Of a DNA stretch of 64,000 nucleotides, positions 44,350-53,642 are shown piece by piece (the stretch's first letter is position 1; every line of letters starts with the position of its first letter). Location of the stretch: positions 3,038,001-3,102,000 of the forward strand of contig CALOCY010000004.1 in the NCBI GenBank assembly GCA_942491975.1, written 5' to 3'. The stretch is from CALOCY01 sp942491975 (lineage in GTDB: Bacteria > Bacteroidota > Bacteroidia > Bacteroidales > Prolixibacteraceae). Made by a program: the position numbers and the translations under genes. The notes under the pieces are model-generated. The model did no database searches. It was given only the letters and a program-made list of their open reading frames with translations, and had not been told where the DNA came from.

Positions 44350-45291
44350 TTATCTCCATTCAACAATACTCCCTCTCTGCTTATTTAAAAGATGTTGTGG
44401 AACATCACGGGTGATCTCATCTTTCAGGATATCAACCATTTTTGTCCGCGAGAAATATTCGGAATAAACAATACTTACTTCTCGTAATGGAACCGGGGCA
44501 ACAAATGATTTTATAAGGTCTTTCCGGTGCAGGTTAAGATCGGATGTGGCCAATTCGGGGAGAAGGGTTACGCCTCCTTCGTTATCAATAATTTTCATGA
44601 GTGTTTCAAGTGATCCTGCTTCAAACTCAAAAGGCAGGCGAGAATGTTTGTTTTCTTTGGTTTTGCATAGGTTAATCACCTGGTTTCGAAAGCAATGGCC
44701 ATCATTGAGCAGCCAGATATCCGGGATCGACATATCCTGTACACGTACCTGGTTATGCCGGCTTAAAGCGTGCCCGGAATGTGCATAAATCATCATCTCT
44801 TCGTAAAAGAGTGGTTCCTCAATAATCTTCTCTTCCCGAAGCGGGGTTACCAAAATCCCCACGTCAATCTGATCGCGGCGGAGTGCATCAACAATTTTGT
44901 TGGTAAATAGCTCTTCCACTTTAATTGTCACTTTGGGGTAATTACGTTTAAAATTTCCAATGAATAGTGGGAGAAGGTAAGGGGCCAATGTTGGGATAAT
45001 CCCTATACGAAGTGCGCCCCCGATATATTTCTGGTGGCGTTCAATGACCTGGTTAATCTTGTCGGCTTCACGCAATGTGTTTCTGGCCTGTGCTATAATC
45101 TCTTCCCCTATAGCGGTAGGGACAAGGGGTTGCCTGTTGCGGTCGAATATGGTAATACCCAAATCCTCTTCCAGTTTTTTGACCTGCATACTTAATGTGG
45201 GCTGTGTAATGAAGCATTTTTCAGCAGCCCTTCCGTAATGCCGGTACTTGTCTATGGCAACAATATATTCAAGCTGGGTAAGTGTAATCAT
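44350..45291 (-). CDS. oxyR: OxyR-type LysR regulator
   Basis: 313 residues: an N-terminal winged helix (ITLTQLEYIVAIDKYRHYGRAAEKCFITQPTLSMQ...) and a LysR substrate domain. Two cysteines lie in GHCFRNQVINLCKT (Cys200 and Cys209), with the same 9-residue spacing as Cys199 and Cys208 of E. coli OxyR. In that protein they form the peroxide-sensing disulfide. It should therefore sense hydrogen peroxide and activate catalase, Dps and peroxiredoxin genes, none of which are in the window. Confidence 0.93.
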   Translation of the reverse strand: MITLTQLEYIVAIDKYRHYGRAAEKCFITQPTLSMQVKKLEEDLGITIFDRNRQPLVPTAIGEEIIAQARNTLREADKINQVIERHQKYIGGALRIGIIPTLAPYLLPLFIGNFKRNYPKVTIKVEELFTNKIVDALRRDQIDVGILVTPLREEKIIEEPLFYEEMMIYAHSGHALSRHNQVRVQDMSIPDIWLLNDGHCFRNQVINLCKTKENKHSRLPFEFEAGSLETLMKIIDNEGGVTLLPELATSDLNLHRKDLIKSFVAPVPLREVSIVYSEYFSRTKMVDILKDEITRDVPQHLLNKQRGSIVEWR

Positions 45292-45360
45292 CTGTTCTTT
45301 GTATTATAGTTGACCAAAAGATAAAGGTAAAATTAAATATGGAACTATACAACGTACAGT

Positions 45361-45873
45361 TTATCGGAACACCTGTTGACGCTGCCACTCAAATAAACAA
45401 ACCGCCAGTGCATGAGAAACATTCATTGATGGACATCCACCGGTCATGGGTATGTGTACATACTGGTTGCATTGGTGAAGAACCGTTTCAGGCAGGCCAT
45501 ATCGTTCACTCCCGACAATGAAAAACGAGTGAGTGGGAAGCTGTGTGGTAAAAATATTTTGGGAACCGTTGGCTGTTTCTATGGCTATGGGGATATAATG
45601 ATCGGGAATTTGCCTGAATAACCCGTCCGGGCTGCAAAACTCCCAATCTATTTTATCAAAACTCATTCCTGCTGTTTTTTTTATGGAAGAGTCTCTTTTA
45701 GAAGGATCATTGTTGACGAAAAATACTTTTTTTACACCAATGTTATGGGCAAGCCGTATGACATTTCCCATATTAGACGGGGTATTCAACTCCCATCCTG
45801 CAATAATGGGTGCGGTTTCCGGATCAAAATTGTAGTTAAGGTTGTCAAAAAAACGATTTGATTGGGTTTCCAT
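45361..45873 (-). CDS. SpoU/TrmH family RNA 2'-O-methyltransferase
   Basis: 170 residues of the SPOUT fold. Motif 1 PSNMGNVIRLAHNIG, motif 2 FFIVGSERYGLPE, and motif 3 HIPMTGGCPSMNVSHALAVCLFEW form the knotted AdoMet site. It has no extra N-terminal RNA-binding domain. It methylates a ribose in tRNA or rRNA; the target cannot be told. Monocistronic. Confidence 0.9.
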   Translation of the reverse strand: METQSNRFFDNLNYNFDPETAPIIAGWELNTPSNMGNVIRLAHNIGVKKVFFVNNDPSKRDSSIKKTAGMSFDKIDWEFCSPDGLFRQIPDHYIPIAIETANGSQNIFTTQLPTHSFFIVGSERYGLPETVLHQCNQYVHIPMTGGCPSMNVSHALAVCLFEWQRQQVFR

Positions 45874-46009
45874 ACCTGTCGATCAGTATCTGATGTAAAG
45901 GTAAAAGTAAATATTTTGCTATTTTTTATACCTTTAAATGATTAAAAACTGCGATAACCGGTGTTATACTAAAAGGTATTGGGGCATTTTGAATTAAAAA
46001 GATAGAATT

Positions 46010-46798
46010 ATGAAGAACTATGTATTTGTTGCATGTTTGGGGTTAACCCTGTTGTTTGCATGTAGCCCGGGCGATAAAGAAAAGGCAGCCTTGTTAATTA
46101 ATAAGGCAGAAACAGCAATAACTGCAGGTGATACGCTTAATGCCATCACCTTTCTTGACTCTGTTGCAGCCTGCCCGAAGGCTGAAGGGGCACAACAAAA
46201 AGCAACTGCGATAAAACGTGAAATTTTTCTCAATTGGGCAGAACGCATCCAAAACAGGATCGATAGTAACCGGATAGTTATTGTTGATTTAGAGAAAAAA
46301 TTCAACAAAGAGAAAGGCGAATTTGACCGATACATACAGTATGTTCCGAAGCGTCAGACATTCAAACGGGCATGGGACAGGTCGTTTATCCAGGTTCATC
46401 TTGATGAGCGGGGAGAACTATTCATGTCAAGTAATTATTATGGTGAAAAATGGCTTAATCATACCGGGTTAAGGGTATATGATGGTGAATTGCAGGCCAA
46501 AACCGAAGAAATACCGTTGGGGGATGCAAACAATCATCAAAGTGATTTTTCCGGGGCGAAATGGGAAAAGGTTTCATACCGGAACGGTAAAGACAATGGG
46601 GTAATTGAATTTATAGCAAATCATACTGACCGTCGGTTAAAAGCAGTGTTTCTGGGGAAACGGCATCACTATATCATTCTTGAAACATTTGATAAAGATG
46701 CGGTCAAAGATGCATTAGCCCTCTCAAAAGCATTGAAACGGGAACAGCAATTGCAACAAGAGAAAGTGCAGCTTGAAAATAAATTGAAGGGGCTATAA
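46010..46798 (+). CDS. lipoprotein of unknown function
   Basis: 262 residues. The N-terminus ends in a lipobox LLFACSPG (Cys18). Residues 20-85 form an Ala-rich helical region (TPR-like start: INKAETAITAGDTLNAITFLD). The middle and C-terminal part is a beta-rich domain with a charged helical tail (ALSKALKREQQLQQEKVQLE). I do not recognise the family. It ends at a strong terminator. Confidence 0.7.
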   Translation: MKNYVFVACLGLTLLFACSPGDKEKAALLINKAETAITAGDTLNAITFLDSVAACPKAEGAQQKATAIKREIFLNWAERIQNRIDSNRIVIVDLEKKFNKEKGEFDRYIQYVPKRQTFKRAWDRSFIQVHLDERGELFMSSNYYGEKWLNHTGLRVYDGELQAKTEEIPLGDANNHQSDFSGAKWEKVSYRNGKDNGVIEFIANHTDRRLKAVFLGKRHHYIILETFDKDAVKDALALSKALKREQQLQQEKVQLENKLKGL

Positions 46799-46802
46799 AA
46801 AG

Positions 46803-46834
46803 CAAGGCCTGCTACGCTGAGCAGGCCTCTTTTC
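46803..46834 (+). terminator. intrinsic terminator after the lipoprotein gene
   Basis: AGGCCTGCT (46805-46813) pairs with AGCAGGCCT (46820-46828), 9 perfect pairs with a 6-base loop, followed by CTTTT. Confidence 0.85.
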
Positions 46835-46863
46835 CCGATAATTAACATCGAATTGATTGATTG

Positions 46864-46920
46864 GACCCGTTGGTCATAAACATAAACGCCTCGAAAAGGC
46901 AGTTTATTTTACCAAGGGTC
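46864..46920. other. bulged inverted-repeat element of unknown role
   Basis: An outer stem GACCC-(G)-TTGGT (46864-46874) pairs with ACCAA-GGGTC (46911-46920) with one bulged base. An inner stem TAAAC-GCC (46883-46890) pairs with GGC-(A)-GTTTA (46898-46906) with one bulged A. It could fold as a long hairpin RNA or be a remnant of a small repeat. It lies in the 308-bp gap between the lipoprotein gene and prfB, after the terminator. No gene is visible here. Confidence 0.45.
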
Positions 46921-47044
46921 AAAATATTGATAATTTTTATCTAAAAAAAGGCCCCTCAATAATTTTATTGCATGAGTTATGAACAACAAGTAGAAAAGTA
47001 GGAACGGGGAAATATCGATACTTTACTTACAGGCCTTTTGCTGG

Positions 47045-47076
47045 TTGTTACTGATCAAAAACAATTTCTACCTTTG
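47045..47076 (+). promoter_or_regulatory. predicted promoter of prfB
   Basis: TTG (47045-47047), a 21-base spacer and TACCTTTG (47069-47076), which matches the -7 consensus. It is 31 bases before the prfB ATG. Confidence 0.5.
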
Positions 47077-47106
47077 TCGTATACATAATTAAAAACGGAT
47101 TAATCA

Positions 47107-48199
47107 ATGATTCTAAAAGAAGAGATAAAAAAGTTAGTTGAGCGCCGGGATGCGTTAAGGGGGTATCTTTGACATTGCCGGTAAAAAAGTACAACTACAG
47201 GAAGAAGAGCTAAAAACACAAGATCCTTCGTTTTGGGAAAACCCCAAAGAAGCTGAGGCACAAATGAAAGCCATACGCAGTATTAAGCAGTGGACAGAAG
47301 GATTTGATAAGGTAGACCGGGCTGTTGAGGATTTACTGGTGCTGTTTGAATTTCAGGAAGCAGGGGAAGCCACTGAAAAAGAGGTAGATGAGCAACATGC
47401 ACGTACATTGGGGTTGGTTGAGAACCTGGAAACAAAAAATATGCTGCGGCGCGAAGAGGATAAACTGGGGGCTGTACTTAAAATCAATGCCGGAGCGGGA
47501 GGAACTGAAAGTAACGATTGGGCAGAGATGCTCATGCGTATGTACTTACGGTGGGGCGAGAAGACCGGGTTCAAGGTGAAGGTCGCAGAATTTAATGCCG
47601 GTGATGAAGTTGGTGTCAAAAGCTGTACTGTTGAGATTGATGGTGAATATGCTTATGGCTACCTTAAAGGGGAAAACGGCGTACATCGCCTGGTGCGGCT
47701 ATCTCCTTTTAACGCACAAAATAAGCGCATGACTTCATTTTCATCGGTGTTTGTTGCCCCGCTCGTAGACGATACCATCGAAATAGAGATCAATCAGGCT
47801 GATATTACATGGGAGACCTTTCGTTCGGGAGGTGCCGGCGGACAAAATGTGAACAAGGTAGAAACAGGTGTCCGGTTGCGCCATGCCCCAACAGGCATTA
47901 TCATTGAAAATACCGAATCACGGTCGCAGTTGGGCAATAAAGAGAATGCCCTGAGGCTGTTGAAATCACAATTGTATGAGATGGAACTGCGTAAACGTCG
48001 CGAAGAAGAGATGAAAGTGGAATCGCAGAAAATGAAGATAGAGTGGGGGTCACAGATCCGTTCGTATGTGCTGCAGCCCTACAAAATGGCGAAAGATGTA
48101 CGTACAGGGTTTGAAACATCAAATGTACAGGCAGTGCTTGATGGTGAAATAGACGGTTTTATGAAAGCTTACCTGATGGAATTTGGGGGGAAAGGATAA
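47107..48199 (+). CDS. prfB: peptide chain release factor 2, programmed +1 frameshift
   Basis: About 363 residues in two frames. The ATG at 47107 opens 21 codons ending in CTT (47167-47169) followed by an in-frame TGA (47170-47172). Reading shifts by +1 so that the next codon is GAC (47171-47173), continuing to 48199. The slip site AGG GGG TAT CTT TGA C is the classic RF2 autoregulation site, with an SD-like AGGGGG (47158-47163) three bases before CTT. The second part carries the SPF stop-codon recognition motif (RLVRLSPFN) and the GGQ peptidyl-hydrolysis motif (GGAGGQNVNK). RF2 reads UGA and UAA. Confidence 0.97.
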
Positions 48200-48312
48200 C
48201 GCTTTAGTAACCGGTAATTAGTGATGATTGATAATTTGGCTTAGAGTGCAGGGCTTGGGGCGTAGGGTATATCGTTTTTTATCTTGAGTCTAAAAATCTA
48301 ACAATCTGTCGT

Positions 48313-50373
48313 ATGATTGGAAACAGGTATATTAATCGTGAAATAAGCTGGCTCTCGTTTAACGGGCGGGTGCTGCAGGAAGCTGAAGATCCGCAGGTCC
48401 CGTTACTTGAACGGTTACGTTTTTTAGGAATCTGCTCAAACAATCTCGATGAATTTTTTCGGGTACGTGTGGCAACTGTTCGGCGGATGATGATTTTGGG
48501 AGAGGATGAAGATTCATTGTTGGGTGAATTTACAGCACAGGAGTTGCATGAGAAGATACAGGAAACGGTTATTGAACAGCAGAAGAAATACCAGGCCATT
48601 TATGAGGAAATCCATCAAAAACTGGCAGAAGAGCATATATTTATTGTAAACGAAAAAGACCTGACTTCCCCGCAAGGTGAAGTTGTTAGTGAATACTTTC
48701 ATGATAAAGTGCTTCCCAACCTGGTTCCGTTGATGCTGAAACAGACGGGTAAGTTCCCCGACTTACGCGACCGTTCGGTGTACCTTGCTGTAAAACTCAG
48801 TAAAAAGGAGGAACCGGAATCATCTACCTACTCGTTGGTCAGGATTCCCGGCAGGAGCGTACCGCGGTTTTTGGTATTGCCACAAAAAGGGGAGGAGAAA
48901 TTTGTTATCCTCCTTGATGATATTATCCGCTACTGTTTAAAAGACCTTTACCCGATATTTGATTACGACCGGATTGAGGCTTACGCTTTTAAAATTACCC
49001 GCGATGCAGAATTGGATATTGACGATGACATTTCGAAAAGTTTTGTGGAGAAAATGGCTGTAAGCCTGAAAAAACGTAAAAAAGGGTCACCGGTGCGTAT
49101 GGTTTACGATCGTGAAATACCTGAGGATTTGTTGCAATACCTGCTAAAGAGGATGAAATTTGGGAAAGATGACAACCTGATTGCCGGGGGAAGGTACCAC
49201 AACCGCAAAGACTTTATGGCATTTCCCGAAATAGGGGAGACACACCACTACTACCACAGTGCACCCCCGTTGCCCCATAAATACCTCAAACCGCGCAAAA
49301 GTATCCTGAAACAGATGGAGGAGCGCGATATTATTTTGCACTATCCATACCAGGATTTTACCCATTTTATTGACCTGTTGAGAGAGGCCGCTATTGATCC
49401 CAGGGTAAAAGAGATCGGTATCACCATCTATCGGATTGCCACTTTCTCAAAGGTGATGAATGCACTGCAAAATGCTGCCCGTAACGGGAAAAAGGTGACT
49501 GTGCTCTTCGAACTGCAGGCCCGTTTCGATGAAGGGAACAACATCTACTGGTCGAACAAGCTACAGGAAGAAGGGGTACATGTTATCCACGGGGTTTCAG
49601 GGTTGAAAGTACATAGTAAGCTGGCCTACATTGTCTCTGAAGAAAACGGGGATCGCAAGGAGTATGCCTACATTGGTACGGGAAATTTTCATGAAGGCAC
49701 AGCCCATGTCTATTGCGATGAAGGGTTGTTGACCAGCGACAAGCGGCTTACCAAAGAGGTGGTGAAAGTATTTGAATTCTTCAGGCTCAACTACAAGCAT
49801 TTTGAATACAAACATTTAGTTGTAAGCCCCTACCATTTACGGGATCATTTTTCAAAACTGGTTGATGATGAGATCACGCGGGCTAAAGCGGGTGAAAAGG
49901 CGTATATGATTTTGAAGCTAAACAGCCTGGTTGATAAAAAAATGGTTGATCAGCTCTATAAAGCCAGCAAGGCAGGGGTGGATATCAAGCTGATTGTAAG
50001 GGGTATCTGTTCGCTCATACCGGGCATACCCGGATTAAGCGAGAACATTGAGGTGACCAGTATTGTAGATAAATACCTGGAACATTCGCGTATCCTGCTG
50101 TTTGGAAACGGGGGCGATGAGAAAATCTATATTGCCTCGGCCGACTGGATGCCGCGTAACCTTAACCGAAGGGTAGAAATTGCATGCCCGGTATATGACC
50201 TGGAGGTAAAAGAAGAACTAAAAGCACAGCTTGAGATACAGTTACGTGACAACCAAAAGGCACGGATACTCGATAAAGAACTGGCCAATACATACCGTAA
50301 GGGGGGAAAAGAAAAAATACGCAGCCAGGAGGCGTACTACAACTACTTGCAGGAGCGGCATAAAGAGGGATAA
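48313..50373 (+). CDS. ppk1: polyphosphate kinase 1
   Basis: Builds polyphosphate from ATP reversibly; membrane-associated. 686 residues, full length: N-terminal domain with INREISWLSFNGRVLQEA, helical H-domain, and two C-terminal PLD-like domains. The autophosphorylated His is in the SGLKVHSKLAYIV segment. YIGTGNFHEGTAHVYCDEGLLT is the second conserved block, and the C-terminal domain contains ILLFGNGGDEKIYIASADWMPRNLNRRVE. No ppx is adjacent. Confidence 0.96.
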   Translation: MIGNRYINREISWLSFNGRVLQEAEDPQVPLLERLRFLGICSNNLDEFFRVRVATVRRMMILGEDEDSLLGEFTAQELHEKIQETVIEQQKKYQAIYEEIHQKLAEEHIFIVNEKDLTSPQGEVVSEYFHDKVLPNLVPLMLKQTGKFPDLRDRSVYLAVKLSKKEEPESSTYSLVRIPGRSVPRFLVLPQKGEEKFVILLDDIIRYCLKDLYPIFDYDRIEAYAFKITRDAELDIDDDISKSFVEKMAVSLKKRKKGSPVRMVYDREIPEDLLQYLLKRMKFGKDDNLIAGGRYHNRKDFMAFPEIGETHHYYHSAPPLPHKYLKPRKSILKQMEERDIILHYPYQDFTHFIDLLREAAIDPRVKEIGITIYRIATFSKVMNALQNAARNGKKVTVLFELQARFDEGNNIYWSNKLQEEGVHVIHGVSGLKVHSKLAYIVSEENGDRKEYAYIGTGNFHEGTAHVYCDEGLLTSDKRLTKEVVKVFEFFRLNYKHFEYKHLVVSPYHLRDHFSKLVDDEITRAKAGEKAYMILKLNSLVDKKMVDQLYKASKAGVDIKLIVRGICSLIPGIPGLSENIEVTSIVDKYLEHSRILLFGNGGDEKIYIASADWMPRNLNRRVEIACPVYDLEVKEELKAQLEIQLRDNQKARILDKELANTYRKGGKEKIRSQEAYYNYLQERHKEG

Positions 50374-50384
50374 ATCGACTATAA

Positions 50385-50421
50385 GAAAAAATGGGGAATA
50401 GATATAGATACCGATTCCCCA
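50385..50421 (-). terminator. intrinsic terminator of the lipoprotein/membrane-protein operon
   Basis: TGGGGAAT (50392-50399) pairs with ATTCCCCA (50414-50421). The minus strand then has TTTTTT (complement of 50386-50391). It lies 26 bases past the stop of the 80-residue membrane protein. Confidence 0.7.
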
Positions 50422-50446
50422 CTATGAAATTAAATTATAGCCTTGT

Positions 50447-50689
50447 TCAATTTGAATATAACTCTTTATACCACATTAAACTCCAAAAAGGAACAAATAA
50501 TTTCCAAAATTCCCTTTTTGTAATTATACCTTTTGCTATTAATCTAAAGCCATCTGTTATAGGACGATAAATTAAAGCATACAGCAATAAGAGAATAACA
50601 AATGCCCGGTTTTCATTTATAAAAATGAGCCATGCCAAGATGGAAAGGGGCAATAAAATTGTTAAATAGTAAACAACAATATTTTTCAT
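50447..50689 (-). CDS. small membrane protein next to frameshifted lipoprotein
   Basis: 80 residues with two clear hydrophobic stretches (about 4-24 and 28-44) and an amphipathic or aromatic C-terminal part (REFWKLFVPFWSLMWYKEL). No family recognised. Only three bases separate it from the upstream lipoprotein gene, so the two are co-transcribed. Size and position are those of an immunity or chaperone-type partner, which is inference. Confidence 0.55.
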   Translation of the reverse strand: MKNIVVYYLTILLPLSILAWLIFINENRAFVILLLLYALIYRPITDGFRLIAKGIITKREFWKLFVPFWSLMWYKELYSN

Positions 50690-50692
50690 AAC

Positions 50693-51335
50693 TTACATGT
50701 TTGCACCAATACAGGCAGCCACAGCAGCTACAGCAGTAGCCGGGATGAAGGCTGTTTGAACCCATGTCCAAACAGATACCCAACCTTTATTAGAATATAT
50801 ATCTGTTACACAATCCATAACGTCTTGTCCGGTTGAATTTGCACTTTTTAGATTTGCACCTTCTTTTTGGTAAATAATAGCTGAGGTTTCATTTTCAGCA
50901 TCAAGTTCAATAGACATTAGAAGCTCATTGTCGGTGTTAAAATAGTCAATTTGTTTGATATTCTCTGATAAGATTTCTGTTTTAACGATTAGTGCACTTT
51001 TTATTTCATTGTCTTCTTCAAAAAAACCAATGCCATAGTTTATTGTATTACACTCATCATAATCTTCCTGATTTGCTACAATTGTATTTACTGAGCTTTC
51101 GGGGATTGAAACCAGCAGTAAATCATCATAATTGAACTTAACATTATCAAGCGACGAGCTTTTCTGCACTGGTAATTTCACAAGATGTTCATTTTTCCAA
51201 TCAACTACAATCTCTTTAAGCTGATTATTAGCTGTAGTTATTGAGAAGGGATTATTTTCAATATTTGAATTTACGACAGGATCTTCATTGCAAGAAATAG
51301 TTGTAAACGATAAAATAATGAATTTTTTTTCTCAT
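50693..51335 (-). pseudogene. lipoprotein with Trp/Ala-rich tail, frameshifted in an A8 tract
   Basis: The open frame 50693-51181 begins at a GTG in the middle of a protein. Upstream, ATG at 51335 starts MRKK and then runs out of frame at an A8 tract (minus strand, complement of 51323-51330), reaching a stop after 16 codons. With seven A the frame reads MRKKFIILSFTTISCNEDP, a lipoprotein signal with Cys15, and joins the open frame without a stop, giving a protein of about 213 residues. The C-terminus ends in a 45-residue hydrophobic, Trp-rich segment with two Cys (DVMDCVTDIYSNKGWVSVW... AACIGANM). The indel may be a real mutation, phase variation or transcript slippage, or a sequencing error. 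No family is recognised with certainty. Confidence 0.65.
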
Positions 51336-51585
51336 AGTTGTAAGTTTAATTGTTATTAAATAGGATATTGTATATTAATTCTTTTTAATACAAAAAGGTT
51401 ACCTGTTGTTTTTGTGTTTTTTGTAATTCACTTACAAATGCATTGAATATTAGGTGTATAAATATTGTGATAAATTAAATTGCTTGGAATTTATTCTGGA
51501 GAGCGTCTTGAAGTAAGCGATAAAAAAGAAAAACTAAACTAAAAATTAGCCAGGCGAGACAAGTAATAAGAGATTTTACGGGTTT

Positions 51586-52170
51586 TTACACAACCTTCTT
51601 CCTCATCTCAATCCTAACCATCAACGACAACAACAGCAGGATAGAGATAATAGCCCTTAACGCATAAACTGTGGCCAGCATTCCTTTGCTGGATAATAAC
51701 GACAGTGAGGCTGCCAGCAACATCCCTGTCCATACCGTGAACGATTCGGTATTCTCTTTCGATTCCCAAAATCGTTTTATAACCGGAAAATAGGCAATCA
51801 CCAAAATGGTTTGTATGGATAAATTGGTGACCAGGTGGTTTTTTGTAATCAGCCAAAAGGCCGTGATAATCAATACTATAATAAGGCATCCCATATCGAA
51901 CTTATTGAACCGGGTGCTCTTATCGCCATAAATAAAAATGGCAACGGCTACCGAAACTACCAGTACCAGGTCGGTGGTATTTAAAATATTATCTAAAAGA
52001 GAATAACTTCCGACAGACATATAGGTTGCCAGGCTTATGGCTACGGCAATGGAGAAAAACGTCCACATGGCCAATGCCGGTTTAATCCGCTGTTTATAAA
52101 TCAGCCAGCAGGAGCGGATAAGGATCAGTAAATTGATGATGGAAACAGCATATATGGAAAAGTCTTTCAT
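51586..52170 (-). CDS. membrane protein of unknown function, six to seven TM segments
   Basis: 194 residues, almost entirely hydrophobic. Predicted spans lie about 5-24, 32-50, 65-83, 92-110, 116-128, 142-160 and 164-188, with small charged loops and a basic C-terminus (RIEMRKKVV). I recognise no conserved motif. Monocistronic. Confidence 0.65.
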   Translation of the reverse strand: MKDFSIYAVSIINLLILIRSCWLIYKQRIKPALAMWTFFSIAVAISLATYMSVGSYSLLDNILNTTDLVLVVSVAVAIFIYGDKSTRFNKFDMGCLIIVLIITAFWLITKNHLVTNLSIQTILVIAYFPVIKRFWESKENTESFTVWTGMLLAASLSLLSSKGMLATVYALRAIISILLLLSLMVRIEMRKKVV

Positions 52171-52316
52171 ATGTTTAAAATTAGATCCAAGATTCAGGTA
52201 TCAAGACCCAAGACAAAAAATAAATGAGGGATTCTGGAAATAATTTTTTGTATTATCTCAATTCCCTGTACTCACTACTCAGTATTATTTGTAGTATAAT
52301 CAACGCAATAATAAAC

Positions 52317-53126
52317 CTATTCCGTGATAATACCAAGTTGTAAAAGTGCTTTCCGGGTCAACTCTGTCCTCAGCCGGGCTACCTCTTTAAATGTCCGGCC
52401 TTCTACATTGGTGGCAAAAAAATACACATTCTCCCCCTTTTCAGCCCATCCAACCCACCATCCGATAAATTTATCAGGTCCTGTATTGCCCCCGCCTGTT
52501 TTGGCATAAATCACATTTGGGGTATCCGGTTGACGGATGCTGTTTTTAACAACAGCCATATGTTCGTTATTAAAAGGCAATTTTCCGGATTTTAAGCGTT
52601 GTAAAAACGCGATCTGCTCATTGGCCGATATCTGCAACGGATCGAACCAGAAAAGGGTAATATCGCCCTCTATTCTGCGGTTGCCGTATCCGATAACATC
52701 CACATAGTACTGCATTTTCTTACGGCCAATTCTTTGGGCTATCTCCTGATAGTACCATACTACTGAATTGGCAATGGCCGATTGCAATGTATGATCGTTA
52801 GCCCAGGCCTCCGGCCATCTTTCACGTTGCGGATGGGCAATGCTATCCCATCGGATTGTACTGTTTTTGTTATCCAGTACACCGGCATCAAGTGCAAACA
52901 GTGAGTGTGGTACTTTGTAGGTCGACATAGGGGGAAACCGTTTATTGCAACGTTGGGGATTATGCTTCCAATAGTGGTGGTTGTTGAGGTCGTAAATTAC
53001 ACATGCTGCCTTGTACCCTTCAAAAACAGGGGTAATGCTGGTGGTATCTATGGTTTGGGCATTGCCTGTGTCGTTTAATAAAAATATTGCCGCAAGCAGA
53101 ATGAAAATTAAAGCAGGCTTAACCAT
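52317..53126 (-). CDS. class D beta-lactamase (OXA-type)
   Basis: 269 residues with a signal peptide (1-23); periplasmic serine hydrolase. All class D marks are present: active-site Ser68 in STYK (68-71), SVV (121-123), YGN (147-149), KTG (209-211), and WWVGW (223-227). It resembles chromosomal OXA-like enzymes of environmental Bacteroidota. Substrate range cannot be told from sequence. It lies 11 bases downstream of recX on the same strand and may be co-transcribed with it. No mobile element or resistance cassette is adjacent, so it is probably intrinsic. Confidence 0.94.
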   Translation of the reverse strand: MVKPALIFILLAAIFLLNDTGNAQTIDTTSITPVFEGYKAACVIYDLNNHHYWKHNPQRCNKRFPPMSTYKVPHSLFALDAGVLDNKNSTIRWDSIAHPQRERWPEAWANDHTLQSAIANSVVWYYQEIAQRIGRKKMQYYVDVIGYGNRRIEGDITLFWFDPLQISANEQIAFLQRLKSGKLPFNNEHMAVVKNSIRQPDTPNVIYAKTGGGNTGPDKFIGWWVGWAEKGENVYFFATNVEGRTFKEVARLRTELTRKALLQLGIITE

Positions 53127-53137
53127 TGAGCAGGTAG

Positions 53138-53605
53138 TTATTTTGACAATTTTTCATCAAGGATTTTTGTGACCAGTTCGGGTTCAAAACCGCGACTTTG
53201 CATAAATTGCAACACTTTGGCTTTTAAATCCCACTGGTTACTGCCTTCGGTATTGTGCAATTTTCTGGTAATAAGCTGTAGCGCATTTTCCCGGTACTCT
53301 GTTTCATCAATCTCCTCAAAAGCAGTTTTAATTAGCTGCTGCGGGATCTCTTTCATACGTAACTGGTAAGCAATTTTAATCCGGCCCCATTTGTTGAACC
53401 GGTACTTATCGCGTACAAAATAACGGGCAAAACGTTGTTCATCAATAAATTTTTCACGTACAAGTTCAGCCAGTACCTTTTCTGCTTCTTCACCAAATAC
53501 AGCCCAATTCAATAGCTTTTGACGTATCTCGGAGATACATTTTTCCGATCTGCTGCATAATGCTGCCATCTTTTGATATGCCTGTTGGATATTCATTGTC
53601 AGCAA
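53138..53605 (-). CDS. recX: regulatory protein RecX
   Basis: 155 residues with the RecX three-helix repeats: ALCSRSEKCISEIRQKLLNW, LVREKFIDEQRFARYFVRDKYRFNKWGRIKIAYQLRMKEIPQQLI, and a third repeat ending LVTKILDEKLS. RecX binds RecA filaments and limits strand exchange. recA is not adjacent. Confidence 0.88.
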   Translation of the reverse strand: MLTMNIQQAYQKMAALCSRSEKCISEIRQKLLNWAVFGEEAEKVLAELVREKFIDEQRFARYFVRDKYRFNKWGRIKIAYQLRMKEIPQQLIKTAFEEIDETEYRENALQLITRKLHNTEGSNQWDLKAKVLQFMQSRGFEPELVTKILDEKLSK

Positions 53606-53642
53606 AGGTAAAAAGAAATCCTTTTTTTAAACAATTGATTAT

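Noticed and set aside
46864..46920. Integron attC site
   Set aside because: The stems have bulges, but the RYYYAAC and GTTRRRY core sites are not present and no integrase or cassette array is near.
47170..47172. prfB as a pseudogene because of an early TGA
   Set aside because: The TGA is part of the conserved programmed frameshift site, and the downstream frame is complete with SPF and GGQ motifs.
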